This document shows positions 1 to 6,799 of a DNA stretch of 13,777 nt, one piece after another. The notes under the pieces are model-generated. The model was not told the origin of the DNA. It made no database searches and was given only the letters and a program-made list of their open reading frames with translations. Made by a program: the position numbers and the translations under genes. The DNA is taken from positions 1 through 13,777 of the forward strand of contig CAZYDR010000096.1 in the NCBI GenBank assembly GCA_964645285.1. The letters run 5' to 3'. Source of the DNA: JAYZAP01 sp964645285 (GTDB lineage: Bacteria > Pseudomonadota > Alphaproteobacteria > JAAXGF01). Positions within the stretch are counted from its first letter, which is position 1. The number at the start of each line of letters is the position of its first letter.

Positions 1-384
1 GCCGGGCTCCTCCACATCGATATCGATCACGGCGATGGTGCGCCCGGCGCGCCGCACGCGGGCATGGGCGAGAAGGTCGGTTTCACCCGCCGAACGCAGG
101 TAATCGATAGAGAGATTGATGGTCGGCACGCCGCCGGAATTGTTCTTGATGGCGGTCACGAAGTCGCCGGCGACATCAATCAGCGTGGCGATGACGCCGC
201 CGTGGTAGCCCGTCGGCGGCTCGTCCGAGCGCCGGTATTCGGGTTTGTAGGGCAGCCGGAGGGTTGCCGTGCCGGCGTCCCTGTCGTGGGCCTCGAGCTC
301 CATCGACACGACGCTTTCGAAGGGTGTGTGTTTCTGCCAGCCGCGCCACAGGCGATCGGGATCAATATCGACGTTGTCTTTCAT
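1..384 (-). CDS. PaaI-family hotdog thioesterase (partial, C-terminus beyond window)
   Basis: Reading the minus strand from the ATG at 384 gives 128 open codons running off the left edge, so the C-terminus is missing. The protein starts MKDNVDIDPDRLW. Residues 60-77 read YHGGVIATLIDVAGDFVT, matching the HGG-x-L-x-D-x-A segment of the PaaI/YbgC-like hotdog fold, with D70 in the usual catalytic acidic position. The later INLSIDYLR and ARVRRAGRTIAVIDIDV stretches match the beta strands that follow in this family. Such proteins hydrolyse acyl-CoA thioesters in the cytoplasm; the acyl group cannot be read here. The start overlaps the stop of the upstream oxidoreductase by four bases (ATGA, 381-384), so translation is probably coupled and this is the third gene of the ureohydrolase operon. 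Confidence 0.85.
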   Translation of the reverse strand, partial: MKDNVDIDPDRLWRGWQKHTPFESVVSMELEAHDRDAGTATLRLPYKPEYRRSDEPPTGYHGGVIATLIDVAGDFVTAIKNNSGGVPTINLSIDYLRSAGETDLLAHARVRRAGRTIAVIDIDVEEPG

Positions 385-1355
385 GGGTGCAGGATTACCT
401 TGCCAAAGGATTGTCGGGATTCGAGCCGCGTCTCGGCAGCCCGGATTTCACTCAGGGGGTGGGTCGAGTCGATAACCGCCTCGATGGCGCCGCTCTCGAC
501 TTGGGCGAGCAGCCAGCGGATGCCTTCGGGCGTCCAGCCGTCGCTGCCCATAATGTTGAGCTGGCGGCGCCAGATATAGCGGATGTCGGTTTGCGGGTCG
601 AAGCCGGCCGAGGCGCCGCAGGTCACCAGCCGGCCGCCCATGCCGAGGCAACGGAGCGTCGGCGTCCAGGTATCGCCACCGATGTAGTTGACCGCCACGT
701 CGGCGCCGCGCTTGCCGGAGATCGCCCAGACCTCGCGGCTGAAATCGTGGGTCGTGTTGTTGATGCCATGATCGGCGCCCAAGGCCTTGAGCCGCTCAAG
801 CTTCTCGTCCGACGACGACACCGCGATCACCAAAGCGCCAAGTTGCTTGGCAATCTGCACGCAGGCCAGGCCGACACCGCCGGCGGCGCCCAGCACCACC
901 ACCAGATCGCCGTTCTTCACCTGGGCGCGCTCGATCATCTTGTGGCCGGCGCCGTAGCCCACGGGCAGGGCGGCGGCCTGGTCGAAGGAGACCGCGTCGG
1001 GGATGGCAATGGCGTTGACCGCCGACGCCTTGGCGTATTCGGCGAGGCCACCCATGACCTCCTCGCCCATCATGCCGTCGCGGGTCACCGGATCGAACAC
1101 CACCCGTTCGCCGACCGCCACGGTGGTCACATCGGCGCCCACTGCCTCGATTACCCCGGCCATGTCGCCGCCGGAAATGAACGGCATGGGCACGGCCATG
1201 CCGGGCATGCCGCGCCGGACCTCGAGATCGAGATAATTGAGGGCGCAGGCATGGACCCGCAGAAGGACTTCGTCGGGAGCAATCTCAGGGTCGGGCCAGT
1301 CCCGGTAGACCAGGTTCTCGACCCCGCCTTGCTGTTCAATGACGGCTGCTTTCAT
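381..1355 (-). CDS. Zinc-independent quinone-oxidoreductase-like MDR enzyme
   Basis: This 324-residue protein belongs to the medium-chain dehydrogenase/reductase superfamily and has the usual length. Residues 1-125 form the GroES-like N-terminal domain, including VHACALNYLDL (34-44) and GEYL-type text replaced by GGLAEYA (102-108). Residues 154-174 carry the Rossmann nucleotide-binding segment with GAAGGVG at 156-162. The position of the first catalytic zinc ligand holds no Cys, and the four-Cys structural zinc lobe is absent. This points to the NAD(P)H:quinone reductase/enoyl-reductase-like branch rather than alcohol dehydrogenases. The physiological acceptor is unknown. It overlaps its upstream ureohydrolase by ATGA (1352-1355) and its downstream thioesterase by ATGA (381-384), so all three genes are probably one transcript. 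A crotonyl-CoA-type or other enal reductase role remains possible. Confidence 0.9.
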   Translation of the reverse strand: MKAAVIEQQGGVENLVYRDWPDPEIAPDEVLLRVHACALNYLDLEVRRGMPGMAVPMPFISGGDMAGVIEAVGADVTTVAVGERVVFDPVTRDGMMGEEVMGGLAEYAKASAVNAIAIPDAVSFDQAAALPVGYGAGHKMIERAQVKNGDLVVVLGAAGGVGLACVQIAKQLGALVIAVSSSDEKLERLKALGADHGINNTTHDFSREVWAISGKRGADVAVNYIGGDTWTPTLRCLGMGGRLVTCGASAGFDPQTDIRYIWRRQLNIMGSDGWTPEGIRWLLAQVESGAIEAVIDSTHPLSEIRAAETRLESRQSFGKVILHP

Positions 1356-2311
1356 GGCTGGCGCTCGTGAAAAATGAATCCGAGGAAGTTCATGAGGATC
1401 TGAGCAGCCAGGAAGGCGGTGATGCCCGCCGGGTCGTAATCCGGCGCCACCTCGACCAGGTCGATGCCGACCACATCGCCCTGTTTGGCCAGGCCCTGGA
1501 GAATTTCCAGTACCTCGTAATAGAGGAAGCCGCCGTGGCTTGGCGTGCCGGTGCCCGGCGCGATGGACGGGTCGAAGCCGTCGATGTCGATGGTCACGTA
1601 GTAGCCCACGCCCTTGGGGATGCGCTCAAGGGTACCCTCGGTGCCGAGACGCCGCACGTCGCGCACCGACAGGATGTCCGAGCCGGCCTTGCGGGCGTCG
1701 TCGTAGTCGTCGCGGTTCGACGATGAGACGTTGCGGATACCCATCTGGGTCATGCTGGTGACCCAGTCCATCTCGGACGCCCGGCGCAGCGGGTTGCCGT
1801 GGCCGTAGCGCACCCCGTGGCGCTCGTCGACAAAGTCGAGATGAGCGTCGAAGTGGACGATGTGGACCGGTTCCTGGTCCGAGAAGGCGGTAATGCAGGG
1901 CGCGTGGACCGCGTGGTCGCCGCCGAGGATCAGCGGCATGGCGCCGCATTTGAGAATCTGGCGCACCGCCGCTTCGGTGTTGGCGTGGCTTTGCAGGGTG
2001 TCGGTGTGGATGATGTCGGCGTCGCCCACATCGACCATGCGCACCGCGTCGGCGGGCAGGTAGGTGACGTCGTCCTCGTGGTCGTAGGCGCCGGCATGGC
2101 CGAAGGAGAACAGGGTCGAGGCCTCGCGAATGGCGCGCGGCCCGAAGCGCGCGCCGGGCCGATACTGGGTGCCCATGTCGAAAGGCACGCCGAGCACCGC
2201 CACGTCGGCGTCGATGGCCCGCCAGTCGAGACAGACCGGCTGCTTGGCGAAGGTGCAGTGGCCGACAAACGGCAGGTTGAGCCGGCCGCTATCGTAGGTG
2301 TTGTCCGACAT
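1352..2311 (-). CDS. Agmatinase/guanidinobutyrase-type ureohydrolase
   Basis: This 319-residue ureohydrolase hydrolyses a guanidino group to urea plus an amine; agmatine or 4-guanidinobutyrate is the usual substrate of close relatives. All dinuclear metal ligands are visible: H133 in GGDHAVH, D155/H157/D159 in FDAHLDF, and D242/D244 in TIDIDGFDPS. The N-terminal GVPFDMGTQYRPGARFGPRAI block (41-61) is typical of agmatinases and guanidinobutyrases rather than animal arginases. I start it at the ATG at 2311 (MSDNTYDSGRLNLPF), preceded by AGGGA eight bases upstream. Reading further to a TTG at 2371 would add 20 non-conserved residues and overlap the divergent gene's start. It heads the operon with the MDR enzyme and thioesterase. 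Exact substrate cannot be assigned from motifs. No nickel-insertion genes of the guanidine-hydrolase type are seen next to it. Confidence 0.92.
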   Translation of the reverse strand: MSDNTYDSGRLNLPFVGHCTFAKQPVCLDWRAIDADVAVLGVPFDMGTQYRPGARFGPRAIREASTLFSFGHAGAYDHEDDVTYLPADAVRMVDVGDADIIHTDTLQSHANTEAAVRQILKCGAMPLILGGDHAVHAPCITAFSDQEPVHIVHFDAHLDFVDERHGVRYGHGNPLRRASEMDWVTSMTQMGIRNVSSSNRDDYDDARKAGSDILSVRDVRRLGTEGTLERIPKGVGYYVTIDIDGFDPSIAPGTGTPSHGGFLYYEVLEILQGLAKQGDVVGIDLVEVAPDYDPAGITAFLAAQILMNFLGFIFHERQP

Positions 2312-2370
2312 GGCGAGGGTCCCTAGTCTACATCTGACGCTCAGTAGTAACGCCAAATTTGGAGGCCACA

Positions 2371-2739
2371 ATGGTCAAACTGTTCCGAAAAGTCGATCAG
2401 GATTTCACACCCACCAACGGCGCCGCCGTGCTCGGGCTGGTCAACAGTTCCTACAGCGAGGGGCTCGGCGGTGGCATCGGCACCTTCGAGGACGTCAATT
2501 CGGAATGGACGGTGACCTACGATGAAATCCTGTTCATCATCGAAGGCACTCTGACGCTGGGCATCGGCGACGACGACTACGTGGCGGGCCCTGGCGACAC
2601 CTTGTGGATTCCCAAGGATACCGCCTTGGTCTACAAGGCCGGCGAGAAGGTCACGTTCTTTTTCGCCGTCTGCCCGTCGACGGAGTCACCCTCGGCCAGC
2701 AAACACATCGACTTTCCCACCGCTGGGCCTTCGCACTAG
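2371..2739 (+). CDS. EutQ-like cupin protein
   Basis: A 122-residue single-domain protein that resembles the cupin domain of ethanolamine-utilisation protein EutQ. Residues 46-62 (WTVTYDEILFIIEGTLT) and 74-81 (PGDTLWIP) are the two cupin motifs in the EutQ form, with acidic residues and Tyr instead of the classical His pairs. Family members have been linked to acetate kinase activity in ethanolamine catabolism, but most stand-alone copies are uncharacterised. I choose the ATG at 2371 because a perfect GGAGG lies at 2361-2365, five bases upstream. A TTG at 2359 would add only MEAT and destroy that spacing. There are no other eut or microcompartment genes in the window. It is followed 48 bp later by a dienelactone hydrolase in the same direction, probably co-transcribed. 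Confidence 0.85.
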   Translation: MVKLFRKVDQDFTPTNGAAVLGLVNSSYSEGLGGGIGTFEDVNSEWTVTYDEILFIIEGTLTLGIGDDDYVAGPGDTLWIPKDTALVYKAGEKVTFFFAVCPSTESPSASKHIDFPTAGPSH

Positions 2740-2787
2740 ACTGTCCGCAATCAACAACTCTCAACCACGAGACGGGAGGCAGGACTC

Positions 2788-3465
2788 ATGGGACAGGACA
2801 TAACCTTCACGCGGGCCGACGGCGGCGAGGCCATGGGCTATCTCGCAGAGTGTGGCCGGGAAGGCGCCGCCGGCGTCGTCATGATTCAAGAGTGGTGGGG
2901 CCTTCAGGACCAAATCAAACGCCTCGCCGATCGCCTCGCCGGCGACGGCTACAACGTGCTGTGTCCCGACCTTTATGAAGGTACGACGGTTGAGTACCAC
3001 GACACCGCCAATGCCGAGCGGCTCATGGACGGCCTCGACCATCTCAGCGCCACGGACCAGCAGGTTTGCGGCGCGGCGCGCTATCTCGGGCGGGATGGGG
3101 CCAAGGTCGGCATCACCGGCTATTGCCTGGGCGGTGTGGTCACCGTGATGGGCGCCGTGCGCATTCCCGAGTTCGCCGCCGCGGCCTGCTTCTACGGCAT
3201 CCCGTCGCCGGAACTGACTGACCCGGCGAAAATCCGCATCCCCTTCCAGGGCCATTTCGCCAGCCGCGATACCTGGTGCCTGCCGGCGGCGGTGGATGTG
3301 CTGGAGGCGTCCCTGGGAAACGCGACGTGCGAATGGGAAATCTTCCGCTATGAGGCCGAGCACGGCTTCATGAACGACGATCAGCCCAACGACTACGACG
3401 CCGCCCTGAGCGACCAGGCCTGGGCCCGCACCCTGAAATTCTGGGCACAGCACCTGGACACCTAG
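2788..3465 (+). CDS. Dienelactone hydrolase family protein
   Basis: A 225-residue alpha/beta hydrolase of the usual family length. The catalytic triad is complete and well spaced: C113 in GITGYCLGG, D161 in SRDTW and H192 in EAEHGF, with the conserved E35 in IQEWWGL. These match the Cys-Asp-His plus Glu arrangement of carboxymethylenebutenolidase. Known members hydrolyse dienelactone to maleylacetate in chlorocatechol and related aromatic pathways. However, many paralogues act on other lactones or esters, and no aromatic-degradation genes are nearby, so the substrate is open. The ATG at 2788 has GGGAGG at 2774-2779. No signal peptide is visible, so it is cytoplasmic. It is probably co-transcribed with the EutQ-like cupin. 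Confidence 0.92.
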   Translation: MGQDITFTRADGGEAMGYLAECGREGAAGVVMIQEWWGLQDQIKRLADRLAGDGYNVLCPDLYEGTTVEYHDTANAERLMDGLDHLSATDQQVCGAARYLGRDGAKVGITGYCLGGVVTVMGAVRIPEFAAAACFYGIPSPELTDPAKIRIPFQGHFASRDTWCLPAAVDVLEASLGNATCEWEIFRYEAEHGFMNDDQPNDYDAALSDQAWARTLKFWAQHLDT

Positions 3466-3475
3466 CCCCAAAGAA

Positions 3476-3509
3476 GAAGCCCCGCCAGGGAGCGATAAGG
3501 TGGGGCTTC
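3476..3509. terminator. GC-rich hairpin between convergent genes
   Basis: Arms 3476-3486 (GAAGCCCCGCC) and 3499-3509 (GGTGGGGCTTC) pair over 11 positions with one G-T wobble and a 12-base loop. It lies just after the dienelactone hydrolase stop and downstream of vapC on the other strand. On the minus strand it is followed by TTCTTTGGGG, while the plus-strand tail is CGGGGGAGTC. It therefore looks more like an intrinsic terminator for the toxin-antitoxin transcript, though it may act on both. Confidence 0.7.
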
Positions 3510-3575
3510 GGGGGAGTCGTGTTGGGGACGTGCAAGCATCCTAGGTCCGCCCTGGGCCGTGGTCATTGATCAGGG

Positions 3576-4016
3576 TCAAGTGGTGGACGTTTTTTGCGAT
3601 AATCCCCACAATTCCGTACCGCTGGCGCGGGCGGCGCGGACCAGGGCGCGGTCGGTGGCGGCCAGGGGAATATCGAGCCGCATGGCGAGTTCGAGATAGC
3701 TGGCATCATAGGCGGTAAGGCCGAATTCGCGGCCCAGGGACATGGTCGCGCCAAGAGCTTGCGAATGTGTAGCGTCGTCAACCTCAATGGGTAGAATCTG
3801 AACGATGTCCAGGGCCTGCATTATGTCGGCCTCGGCAATGCGTCCCCGGCGCTCGGCCATGAGCAGGCCGTTGGCCATTTCCAGTGGCCACAAGGATGGT
3901 ACTTGCGCTGTGCTCTCCACCATGGCGTGGAGCACATCGGCGGCATATTCGCCGGTTTCATCGCTGAGGCACCAGGCAAGCGACACCGAGCAATTAACGA
4001 CGATGCTTGTCGTCAT
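3576..4016 (-). CDS. vapC: VapC-type PIN-domain toxin with Asn in place of first catalytic Asp
   Basis: A 146-residue PIN-domain protein, slightly long for VapC but within range. PIN toxins are Mg-dependent RNases that usually cleave tRNA or rRNA. The conserved acidic residues are E46 (WPLEMANGL), D104 (LTAYDASYLELA) and D122 (LAATDRAL). The first strand reads SIVVNCSVSLAW, so residue 8 is Asn (codon AAT) where relatives have Asp. This is a metal-ligand position, so activity may be reduced or lost. The rest of the fold, including the YDASYLELA block, is intact and the reading frame is undamaged. It starts five bases from the antitoxin stop (4-bp gap) and is the second gene of the pair. Calling it a VapC family member is secure; calling it an active toxin is not. 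Confidence 0.88.
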   Translation of the reverse strand: MTTSIVVNCSVSLAWCLSDETGEYAADVLHAMVESTAQVPSLWPLEMANGLLMAERRGRIAEADIMQALDIVQILPIEVDDATHSQALGATMSLGREFGLTAYDASYLELAMRLDIPLAATDRALVRAARASGTELWGLSQKTSTT

Positions 4017-4020
4017 GGAC

Positions 4021-4281
4021 CTAGCGGCGGCCTTCGTCGATGAGTTCGCGGATGGTCAAACCATCGAGCTTATGATGTTTGCGAAACTCAAGAAGTTCCT
4101 CGATGGCCTCGGAGATCGTTCGTTGCCGTCCAGATTGTTTGATGGGCACCAGCCTGGCGATCGGGGTGCCGTGTTTGGTGATGGTGATGGATTCGCCCCG
4201 TTTGACCCGTTCGAGCAGGCGGGGGAGGTGGGTCTTGGCTTCGTAGGCGCCGACTTCGCTGGCTTTATCCGGAGTGGCCAT
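4021..4281 (-). CDS. vapB: Phd/YefM-type antitoxin (VapB partner)
   Basis: An 86-residue antitoxin. Residues 10-46 (starting VGAYEAKTHLPRLLERV, then GESITITKHGTPIARLVP) are the Phd/YefM DNA-binding and dimerisation domain. The remaining C-terminal segment, rich in charged residues and Leu (SEAIEELLEFRKHHKLDG), would wrap the PIN toxin. It precedes the toxin in the normal antitoxin-first order, with a four-base gap. The ATG at 4281 is only about five bases from the edge of a large palindrome (4287-4327), which fits autorepression by the antitoxin-toxin complex. There is only a weak GGAA ribosome-binding sequence, itself inside the palindrome, so repressor binding and translation initiation signals overlap. 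Confidence 0.92.
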   Translation of the reverse strand: MATPDKASEVGAYEAKTHLPRLLERVKRGESITITKHGTPIARLVPIKQSGRQRTISEAIEELLEFRKHHKLDGLTIRELIDEGRR

Positions 4282-4286
4282 GATGA

Positions 4287-4327
4287 ATTCCAGTTTAGAC
4301 TAGTCTTAGACCAGTCTAAACTGGAAT
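4287..4327. promoter_or_regulatory. Toxin-antitoxin operator: nested palindrome
   Basis: Perfect 15-base arms at 4287-4301 (ATTCCAGTTTAGACT) and 4313-4327 (AGTCTAAACTGGAAT) flank an 11-base spacer, centred on 4307. Inside them two tandem 11-base units, TAGACTAGTCT (4296-4306) and TAGACCAGTCT (4307-4317), are each imperfect palindromes on the same helical face. This is what is expected for cooperative binding of antitoxin dimers. It lies directly upstream of the antitoxin start codon. Confidence 0.85.
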
Positions 4328-4341
4328 GAATATTCGATCAA
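4313..4341 (-). promoter_or_regulatory. Candidate sigma-70 promoter of the toxin-antitoxin operon
   Basis: On the minus strand TTGATC (4341-4336) is separated by 17 bases from TAGACT (4318-4313). Each hexamer matches four of six consensus positions. The -10 hexamer sits inside the operator palindrome, so bound repressor would block polymerase. It is a reading-by-eye prediction. Confidence 0.45.
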
Positions 4342-4381
4342 CATTGGCCAATTCACAATCTTGCTCATCGCTAGGCTCACC

Positions 4382-4441
4382 CTTCGACAGGCTCAGGGTG
4401 AGGAAATACAGAACACCGCCATCATGCTGAGCCTGTCGAAG
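4382..4441. repeat. REP-like interspersed inverted repeat
   Basis: Perfect 15-base arms CTTCGACAGGCTCAG (4382-4396) and CTGAGCCTGTCGAAG (4427-4441) enclose a 30-base loop. From memory, this CTTCGACAGGCTCAG core is a widely dispersed intergenic repeat in alphaproteobacterial and related genomes. It lies between the dadA-like 3' end and the toxin-antitoxin promoter, and could act as an mRNA 3' structure for the former. Confidence 0.75.
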
Positions 4442-4475
4442 CATAGCGGCGGTCTCGCATCGTTTTGCCCCAACC

Positions 4476-5729
4476 CTAAAACCGGTCCGGGGTCATGCCT
4501 GTGAGGTCGATGTCGGGCTTTTTGCTGGCCACCAGGTCGGCCGCGATGCGGGCCGAGCCCGCCGCCATAGTCCAGCCGATATGGCCGTGGCCGGTATTGA
4601 AGATCAGGTTGTGGTGGTGGCCCTGGCCGATGACCGGCGGGCCGTCAGGCGTCATGGGCCGCAGGCAGGCGAAGTGGGACGGGTTGCCGTAGTCGCCGGC
4701 GTCCGGAAAATCCTCGCGGGCGACCTTGGTCATGGGCCCGAAGTCGCTGGGTTTGAAGCCGGTGTCGTAGCCGGCGAACTCGGCCGTGGCGGTGACCCGG
4801 AAGCGATTGCCCATGCGGGTGAAGGCGACCAGGTACTCCTCGTCGATCACCGGCATGATCGGCGCGCCGTTGTGGCCGTCGGTATTGAGAGTCAGGGAGT
4901 AGCCCTTGATGGGGTAGATCGGCAGGCGGTAGCCCAGACCCTTGAGCACCAGGGGCGTCTCGTTGGCAAGTGACATGACGTAAGCATCGCCGGTGATGTC
5001 GCCCTGGTCGGTGATCACAGCCGCAATCCGCCTGCCCTCGCTGCGCAGCCCCTGGACCGTGGTCCCGAAACGGAATTCCACCCCCTTATCGACCATGCGC
5101 TTGGTCAGCTCCTGACACAGCAGGTTGGAATCGCCGCTCTCGTCGGAGGCGCAGTGAACCGCCCCGGCGAACTTGTCCTTGACCGGCGCGATGGCCGGCT
5201 CCAGAGCCGCCGCCTCGTGCCGGTCGATGCCCTTGAGCCCGACAAGCCCGTTGTCCGCCAGCAGCGCCATGTTGGCAATGGCGGTCTCCAGGTGGTGGCC
5301 GTCGCGGTAGAGATAAAGCGTGCCCCTCGTGGTCTCGTGATAGGCGATGCCGGTGGCTTCGCGCAGGGCCTTGAGCCGGTCGCGGCTGTACATGCAGAGC
5401 CCGAGCTTGACCAGGGTGTTGGCCCGGTTGCGCCCGGCCGTGCAGTTGACCAGGAAGCGCAGCGACCACAGCCACATCTTGGGATCGAGGGAGAACTTAA
5501 AACGCAGTGCCGTCTCATCGCTGAACAGCGACTGGACCAGATTAAGCGGCGCCCGCGGCGAGGCCCAGGCATAGGCATGGCCCGGCGCGACAATTCCGGC
5601 GTTGCCGAAACTCGACTCCTCGGCAACGTCGGCATTGCGCTCGACCACCACCACCTCATGACCATCCTCGGCCAGCTCATAGGCGGTGGTAACGCCGATG
5701 ACGCCGCCGCCCAGTACGATGACCCTCAT
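4476..5729 (-). CDS. dadA: D-amino-acid dehydrogenase (DadA-type FAD oxidoreductase)
   Basis: A 417-residue flavoprotein close to the usual DadA length of about 430. Residues 3-30 contain the ADP-binding Rossmann motif GGGVIG (7-12) ending in E30 of VVVVER. Features seen in DadA homologues include SSFGNAGIVAPGHAYAWASP (39-58), the DPKMWLWSLRFL stretch, and the C-terminal DGPPVIGQG and TGHGHIGWTMAAGSARIAAD FAD-binding end. The enzyme oxidatively deaminates D-amino acids to 2-oxo acids and passes electrons to the respiratory chain at the inner membrane. The ATG at 5729 has a strong GGAGGGGG site at 5740-5733. No alanine racemase (dadX) or Lrp-type regulator is next to it; the divergent neighbour is an EamA transporter. 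A related DAO-family specificity, such as hydroxyproline epimer or glycine oxidation, is possible but less likely. Confidence 0.88.
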   Translation of the reverse strand: MRVIVLGGGVIGVTTAYELAEDGHEVVVVERNADVAEESSFGNAGIVAPGHAYAWASPRAPLNLVQSLFSDETALRFKFSLDPKMWLWSLRFLVNCTAGRNRANTLVKLGLCMYSRDRLKALREATGIAYHETTRGTLYLYRDGHHLETAIANMALLADNGLVGLKGIDRHEAAALEPAIAPVKDKFAGAVHCASDESGDSNLLCQELTKRMVDKGVEFRFGTTVQGLRSEGRRIAAVITDQGDITGDAYVMSLANETPLVLKGLGYRLPIYPIKGYSLTLNTDGHNGAPIMPVIDEEYLVAFTRMGNRFRVTATAEFAGYDTGFKPSDFGPMTKVAREDFPDAGDYGNPSHFACLRPMTPDGPPVIGQGHHHNLIFNTGHGHIGWTMAAGSARIAADLVASKKPDIDLTGMTPDRF

Positions 5730-5875
5730 GATCCCCCTCCGTGGTGCCGCCGTTGATGGAGGCTACGCGATATGGCGGCAGCGGGACAATGGGCTGTCGC
5801 ACCCATGCACCCACCGCATGACCGCTCCGCGAACAAACTGTGCCCTGGGGGCTCGATTTCTGGTTACATGGGGAC
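5730..5875. other. Divergent intergenic region, dadA-like / EamA
   Basis: This 146-bp segment must hold promoters for both divergent genes. I see the dadA ribosome-binding site at 5733-5740 but no convincing -35/-10 pair, palindromic operator or riboswitch. It contains no credible small gene. Confidence 0.4.
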
Positions 5876-6799
5876 ATGGCAACACCCGATGATTTTGACG
5901 TCGCCGCTCCGGCTGTGGCGGTGGCAGAGACTGCGGACCGCGCGCTTTACCGGCGCGGGGTGCTGCTGGTGTTGTGCTCGGCCTTGACGTTGAGCCTCAA
6001 CGGGCTGATTTTTCGGATGGTCGACGACGCCTCGGCGTGGCAGGTGCTGTTCTATCGTTCCAGCGCCCTGGCGGTGGCCATGACCTGTCTGTTCAGCCTG
6101 CGTCACCGGGCGCGTGCGGTGGCCGAGTTTCGCCGGGCCGGTCGCAGCGCCTTGCTGGCCGGGCCGTTGCTCGGCGTCGCCGGGGTCTGCTTCATTCAGG
6201 CGCTCAACCACACTACCGTGGCCAACACCTTGTTTACGGCGAGCTCGGTGCCGCTGTTTGCCGCGGTCTTCGCCTGGGTCTTCCTCGGCGAGCGGGTCGG
6301 CCGCGCCACCTGGATCGCCATTGGCGTGGCGCTCTGCGGCATCGGCGTCATGGTGTTGGACGGCATCGGCAGCGGCACCCTGCTGGGTAATATCCTGGCT
6401 CTGACCACGGCGGTGCTGTTCGCCAGCTTCGTGGTCACGCTCAGGGCCATGCGCCATGTGGACATGCTGGCGGCGGTCATTGTTTCGGCCCTGGTGTCAT
6501 CGTCCATTGGCGGTTTCATGGCCGCGGATTTCGTGATCTCGACCCGTGATCTCCTGATGCTGCTGGCCTGGGGCGGTTTGCTGTCCTGCCTCGGCCACAG
6601 CCTGTTCACCGCCGCCTCGCGCCACGTGCCCGCGGCCGATCTGACCCTGATCGGCATGTCCGAAATGGTCATCGGGCCGTTCTGGGTGTGGTTGGTCATC
6701 GACGAGACGCCGGCCGGCCTCTCCCTGCTTGGCGGCGCCATCGTCGCCAGTGCCTTGATCGGGTGGAGCCTGAGCAGGCGGAAAAGCGCAGCATCATGA
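5876..6799 (+). CDS. EamA/DMT-family transporter (10 TM)
   Basis: A 307-residue integral membrane protein with two EamA repeats, roughly residues 28-160 and 170-297, each of about five hydrophobic helices. The first repeat ends in FLGERVGRATWIAIGVALCGIGVMV and the second in IDETPAGLSLLGGAIVASALIGW, the recurring E-x-x-x-x...G pattern of the drug/metabolite transporter superfamily. Members export amino acids, nucleosides or other small metabolites; the substrate is unknown. I start at ATG 5876 (MATPDDFDVA). A GTG at 5840 would add 12 residues but has no ribosome-binding sequence, and the ATG site's own is also weak. It diverges from the dadA-like gene across 146 bp. Its TGA shares its last base with the start of a long inverted repeat at 6799, so a mobile repeat may have trimmed or replaced the original C-terminal codons. 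Confidence 0.87.
   Translation: MATPDDFDVAAPAVAVAETADRALYRRGVLLVLCSALTLSLNGLIFRMVDDASAWQVLFYRSSALAVAMTCLFSLRHRARAVAEFRRAGRSALLAGPLLGVAGVCFIQALNHTTVANTLFTASSVPLFAAVFAWVFLGERVGRATWIAIGVALCGIGVMVLDGIGSGTLLGNILALTTAVLFASFVVTLRAMRHVDMLAAVIVSALVSSSIGGFMAADFVISTRDLLMLLAWGGLLSCLGHSLFTAASRHVPAADLTLIGMSEMVIGPFWVWLVIDETPAGLSLLGGAIVASALIGWSLSRRKSAAS

Noticed and set aside
264..1370. Long plus-strand open frame opposite the MDR oxidoreductase and thioesterase
   Set aside because: It is antisense to two clearly conserved genes, with His/Gly/Ala-rich low-similarity protein text typical of GC-rich shadow frames.
2301..2329. Possible plus-strand promoter TTGTCC-17-TAGTCT for the cupin gene
   Set aside because: The -10 matches only three of six positions and the -35 lies within the ureohydrolase coding start; too weak to list.
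1352..2371. Longer ureohydrolase start (TTG at 2371)
   Set aside because: It would overlap the divergent cupin start; the ATG at 2311 has a suitable AGGGA site and matches family length.
3566..3579. FNR/Anr-like box TTGAT-CAGG-GTCAA
   Set aside because: One mismatch from consensus, but it lies between convergent gene ends and overlaps the vapC stop, so it controls no start; probably chance.
5154..5756. Plus-strand open frame within the dadA-like gene
   Set aside because: Antisense to a well-conserved FAD enzyme and without any recognisable domain.
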